A DNA stretch of 64,000 nt from Microbacterium testaceum. GTDB lineage: Bacteria; Actinomycetota; Actinomycetes; Actinomycetales; Microbacteriaceae. The stretch lies in assembly GCF_001476655.1 (NCBI RefSeq), contig NZ_LDRT01000007.1:19387-83386 (forward strand). The letters run 5' to 3'. Made by a program: the position numbers and the translations under genes. Below the pieces are notes generated by a model. The model was not told the origin of the DNA and did no database searches. It saw only the letters and a program-made list of their open reading frames with translations. Every line of letters begins with the position of its first letter. Position 1 is the stretch's first letter. Of this stretch, positions 63,995 to 64,000 are shown in pieces.

Positions 63995-64000
63995 CATTTA

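Overview
The window is a chromosomal segment of a high-GC Gram-positive actinobacterium, most probably a Microbacterium species (Microbacteriaceae). The evidence is the 16S rRNA at 58678-60202, the fused-type cytochrome bcc-aa3 gene order ctaE-qcrC-qcrA-qcrB, an F420-dependent PPOX protein, a SCO4848-family protein, a DUF6412 gene beside a YidC homologue, and very high GC in third codon positions. I see no transposase, integrase, phage gene, CRISPR array or tRNA. Coding density is high and operons are packed with ATGA, GTGA or short overlaps. At least twelve genes have a TANNNT-like -10 hexamer six or seven bases before the start codon, so leaderless mRNAs are probably common.

Layout. 1-4023 (minus): respiratory cytochrome bcc subunits and cytochrome oxidase subunit III; qcrB runs off the left edge. 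4196-7202: trpD, a PHP-domain protein and a stand-alone 5'-3' exonuclease. 7203-9316: a patch with an orphan phosphoribosyltransferase, a fusion pseudogene joining an exonuclease 5' end to the tail of a membrane-protein paralogue, and the intact membrane protein. 9407-14160: small oxidoreductases, a Lon-N protein, a FUSC membrane protein and a divergent HxlR/quinone-reductase pair with a visible operator. 14195-18632: zinc finger, MFS exporter, second YidC with DUF6412, and an ACT-domain protein. 18654-22263: a VanZ-like gene, a VanR/VanS-type two-component system, a YfcE phosphodiesterase and a VanY-like carboxypeptidase, tied together by three copies of an 11-bp-period direct repeat. 22328-29270: an acyl desaturase that seems to start at ATC, cspA, stress PPOX protein, DUF2256 plus a photolyase-like protein lacking Fe-S cysteines, DUF2945 and catalase. 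29405-33925: membrane protein, EEP hydrolase, glycosyltransferase, TrhO, dipeptidase and acetyltransferase. 34167-36813: an Sdp-type antimicrobial-peptide operon (toxin precursor, SdpA, SdpB, extra membrane protein). 36841-39731: FAD oxidoreductase, ArsC-like protein, MsrA and MsrB. 40896-45576: a membrane flavin electron-transfer module (ferric-reductase-like protein, FMN-binding protein, ApbE) facing a two-component system. 45890-55977: Nudix hydrolase, pgi, two secreted transglycosylase-like proteins, PadR plus an AarF kinase, and an SF2 helicase with membrane segments. 56377-58106: rpsA and a 57-residue membrane peptide. 58205-63994: one complete rRNA operon (16S-23S-5S) with promoter, leader elements and terminator.

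How the genes work together. The left edge is aerobic respiration. Several modules concern the cell envelope: VanZ/VanRS/VanY, two transglycosylases (one with an MtrA-like box), YidC and FUSC. Others concern redox stress: catalase, MsrA/MsrB, HxlR-QorB and the FMN module. The two stretches most worth pursuing are the putative Van-type regulon at 18.6-22.3 kb and the Sdp-type operon at 34.1-36.8 kb. All functional calls are by reading motifs; no database search was run.
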